In this document: positions 62,273-64,000 of the stretch, one piece after another
Layout of the letters: each line of letters begins with the position of its first letter
Position numbering within the stretch: the stretch's first letter is position 1
Program-made: the position numbers and the translations under genes
Notes under the pieces: model-generated
The model's input: the letters and a program-made list of their open reading frames with translations, nothing else
The model's database searches: none
Told to the model about the DNA's origin: nothing
Origin: Camelimonas fluminis
Lineage (GTDB): Bacteria > Pseudomonadota > Alphaproteobacteria > Rhizobiales > Beijerinckiaceae
Length of the DNA stretch: 64,000 bases
Reading direction: 5' to 3'
NCBI RefSeq assembly: GCF_014656355.1
Contig: NZ_BNCG01000004.1
Span: forward strand, 235,907-299,906

Positions 62273-62959
62273 TTATCTGGCGTCAGCTTTCTTGAGAAAC
62301 TCGCCGTCGAAACGGATGGCGACCTCATCGCCGACGAACCCCACCGGCATGCCGAAATCGCTGCGCTTGAACTTGCCTTCCGCCTTGAAGCCGATGGCAG
62401 GCTGCTTGGTGAAGGGGTGCTTCTCAAGTTCGCCGACAAAGGCGGCGTCAAGGGTCAGCGGCTTGGTGACGCCAAGGAACGTCATGTCGCCAGTCACTTT
62501 GGCGGTGTGCGGGCCGGTCAGCTCCACCTTGGTGGACTTGAAGGTGATCTCCGGAAACTGGCCTGCGTTCAGGTAGTTCTTGTTGCGGGCGATATCCTCG
62601 CTCCAGCTGTTGAAGCCGGTCTTGGCGTGGGTCGCCTTGTAGTCAGCCGGATAGTTGGCGTCGACGGAGGCCGGATCAATCTTCACGGTGACGGAAGACT
62701 TCGCCAGGTTCGACGGGTCAAGCGTGATTTCCGCCGAGAATTTGTTGAAGCGCGCGGTGTAATGCGAAATCTTGTTGTGCAGGAACGACCACTGCAGCGA
62801 CGCATGGGTTGGATCCATCACATAAACGCCCGCCGGCGCTTTCAGCGGCGCAGCTGCCTCAGCGGTCTTGCCGGCGTTCTGGCTTTCCGCCTGAGCGAGG
62901 CCCGCCGACATTGCGACCGCCAGAACGGAAATCGACAGGATTTTGCGAAGGTGCGTCAT
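62273..62959 (-). CDS. YceI-family periplasmic protein
   Basis: A 228-residue exported lipocalin-like protein. The signal peptide is MTHLRKILSISVLAVAMSAGLAQA. The mature domain shows VYVMDPTHASLQWSFLHNKISHYTARFNKFSAEITLDP, SVTVKIDPASVDANY, LNAGQFPEITFKSTKVELTG, VTGDMTFLGVTKPLTLDAAF and a terminal VAIRFDGEFLKKADA, the standard YceI set that encloses polyprenyl-type lipids such as ubiquinone precursors. GAGGATCAG precedes ATG 62959. The neighbouring gene downstream has a YceI domain fused to cytochrome b561, suggesting duplication within the locus. Confidence 0.93.
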   Translation of the reverse strand: MTHLRKILSISVLAVAMSAGLAQAESQNAGKTAEAAAPLKAPAGVYVMDPTHASLQWSFLHNKISHYTARFNKFSAEITLDPSNLAKSSVTVKIDPASVDANYPADYKATHAKTGFNSWSEDIARNKNYLNAGQFPEITFKSTKVELTGPHTAKVTGDMTFLGVTKPLTLDAAFVGELEKHPFTKQPAIGFKAEGKFKRSDFGMPVGFVGDEVAIRFDGEFLKKADAR

Positions 62960-63913
62960 CTGATCCTCTGGTTTTACCGTCAGTTATGAGCCGGCCATGC
63001 AACTGCCCGGCGCTATTGGCTTACCGTCAGAATATGAGCCAAATTGTGTTGGCGAAAGCCGCGTCAAACGGGAGCGATGTCGACATGCATGCATATTAAT
63101 ATAATAAAAACATATACTTGAGTGATATTTTACACCAGACCTGCAGCTTTATGTGAGTTTGCACATCAGGTCTTGCAGAGACGCAAGAACGTCGCGCGTC
63201 GCGACATCGCGCCCGGCCGCCGATTGATCCGGACATGCGTTCCTTCTCCGCCTGGATGGCCAGCGCCACCGTCGCGCATCTGCATCTGTCGGGGAGGTTC
63301 AGACGCCGGAACGAGTCTGTGAATCGCGACGCGCCGGGGACTTTGCCGCCGCGCGCTGGCATGGCGTTTTTCCGCGTGCGACGATGCGCGCGGCCGTCGA
63401 TCAACATGATCGGGCAGGCGGCCCGATACGGCGTTTGCGCCTGGCTGGATCTGGCATGCGTTCCGGTGCTGAACATGGTTGGAGCGCTTCCGATGTCGCG
63501 ATCCGGCTCTGGGTGGAACCCCGGAGGCGGGTGATTGCGACTGCCGCGATCGTTCTTCGGTCTCCTGCTGGCAGCCGTGGTGCTGGGAGGGGCCTTCGCC
63601 TGGCGTATGATTGCCAGCGCCGTGGTTGCCGTCGTCCGTGCGGGGCGCGCGCCTTGTGTGACAGGAGCGGCCGGGTGAGGTTGCGGCGCCGCGGTCACCA
63701 TCCAGGGGCGCTGGGCCCTGACGTCGCTTTGGACCTCCGCAGAGCGCGCCGGGGCGGATATCCACATATCCACGGTTTGCGGACAGCTCCTGCAGGTTGA
63801 ATGCGTCAATGCCCTTGACGTACTCCGCGCGTCGCCGTATCTGGAGCCCACACCACGGCGCTGCAGCGATGCAGGCGGTGGCCCGGCCGGGGAAACCAGC
63901 CGGCCAGCGGTGG
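62960..63913. other. Gene-poor region, no confident gene
   Basis: About 950 bases with an AT-rich stretch at 63080-63150. A short peptide-like frame near 63535-63675 (hydrophobic SFFGLLLAAVVLGGAFAW) has no good start or homology that I recognise. Overlapping open frames on both strands look like codon-composition noise. Confidence 0.4.
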
Positions 63914-63987
63914 TGGGGAATAGTTTAACGGTAGAACGACGGACTCTGACTCCGTTAGTCTTGGTTCGAATCCAGGTTCCCCAGCCA
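63914..63987 (+). tRNA. tRNA-Gln (anticodon CTG)
   Basis: A complete cloverleaf. Acceptor stem TGGGGAA / TTCCCCA with discriminator G and genome-encoded CCA (63985-63987), D-loop TTTAACGG, anticodon stem ACGGA / TCCGT closing loop CTCTGAC (anticodon CTG, reads CAG), T-loop GGTTCGAATCC. The acceptor starts at 63914. No intron. Confidence 0.95.
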
Positions 63988-64000
63988 ACCGCTTTCTTCC

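Noticed and set aside
63096..63851. 251-residue minus-strand frame before the tRNA
   Set aside because: The sequence is low-complexity, lacks a ribosome site and runs into an AT-rich end; no family resemblance.

Overview
The window is GC-rich DNA from an alphaproteobacterium, most likely order Hyphomicrobiales (Rhizobiales). I infer this from four things: a Rhodobacter-type gene transfer agent (GTA) cluster; the order feuP/feuQ-like two-component system, ccmI-ccmE-ccmF-ccmH, degP, OmpR-type two-component system, glnE, PAS histidine kinase; three copies of a roughly 100-bp palindromic intergenic repeat of the kind common in rhizobial genomes; and an mmgR-like small RNA. I cannot name a genus from sequence alone.

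Region 1 (1-17077) is the structural part of a GTA or GTA-derived tailed-phage operon. It enters the window inside the portal gene and runs through prohead protease, HK97-fold capsid, connector and tail-completion proteins, major tail protein, tail chaperones, short tape measure, the gp12-gp13-gp14-gp15 tip/baseplate set, a DUF2793-SGNH fusion and a GH108 muramidase. Three additions interrupt the plain order. A SUKH (SMI1/KNR4) immunity-type gene with its own AT-rich control region sits after the portal gene. A dispersed repeat followed by a strong intrinsic terminator sits directly upstream of the capsid gene. A secreted trypsin-like protease is encoded on the opposite strand between capsid and connector. 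The two tail-chaperone genes overlap and carry a CCCTTTT slippery heptamer that fits a -1 frameshift of the lambda G/G-T kind.

Region 2 (17173-36241) is envelope and signalling housekeeping. It holds a small exported PepSY-like protein, a FeuP/FeuQ-like regulator-kinase pair, cytochrome c maturation genes, DegP with a tandem direct repeat in its leader, a second OmpR/EnvZ-type pair overlapping glnE, a PleC-like PAS kinase and aminopeptidase N.

Region 3 (36242-53801) is mixed metabolism: an mmgR-type small RNA upstream of pepN, glyoxalase I, a PfkB sugar kinase, siroheme synthase, an exported helix-hairpin-helix protein, a malonate pair (malonyl-CoA ligase and decarboxylase), a glycosyltransferase, pterin dehydratase and dihydroneopterin aldolase, glutathione-dependent formaldehyde dehydrogenase, a chromate transporter, NAD synthetase and a class III CoA-transferase.

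Region 4 (53841-63987) is surface and periplasm: a 1526-residue autotransporter whose passenger repeats with an exact 172-residue period, an orphan branched-chain amino-acid type binding protein, a 46-base hairpin, a cytochrome b561-YceI fusion, a separate YceI protein, a gene-poor stretch and tRNA-Gln(CTG).

Long open frames opposite the GC-rich genes were treated as codon-bias shadows and left out. Assignments rest on recognised motifs and gene order; no database search was run.
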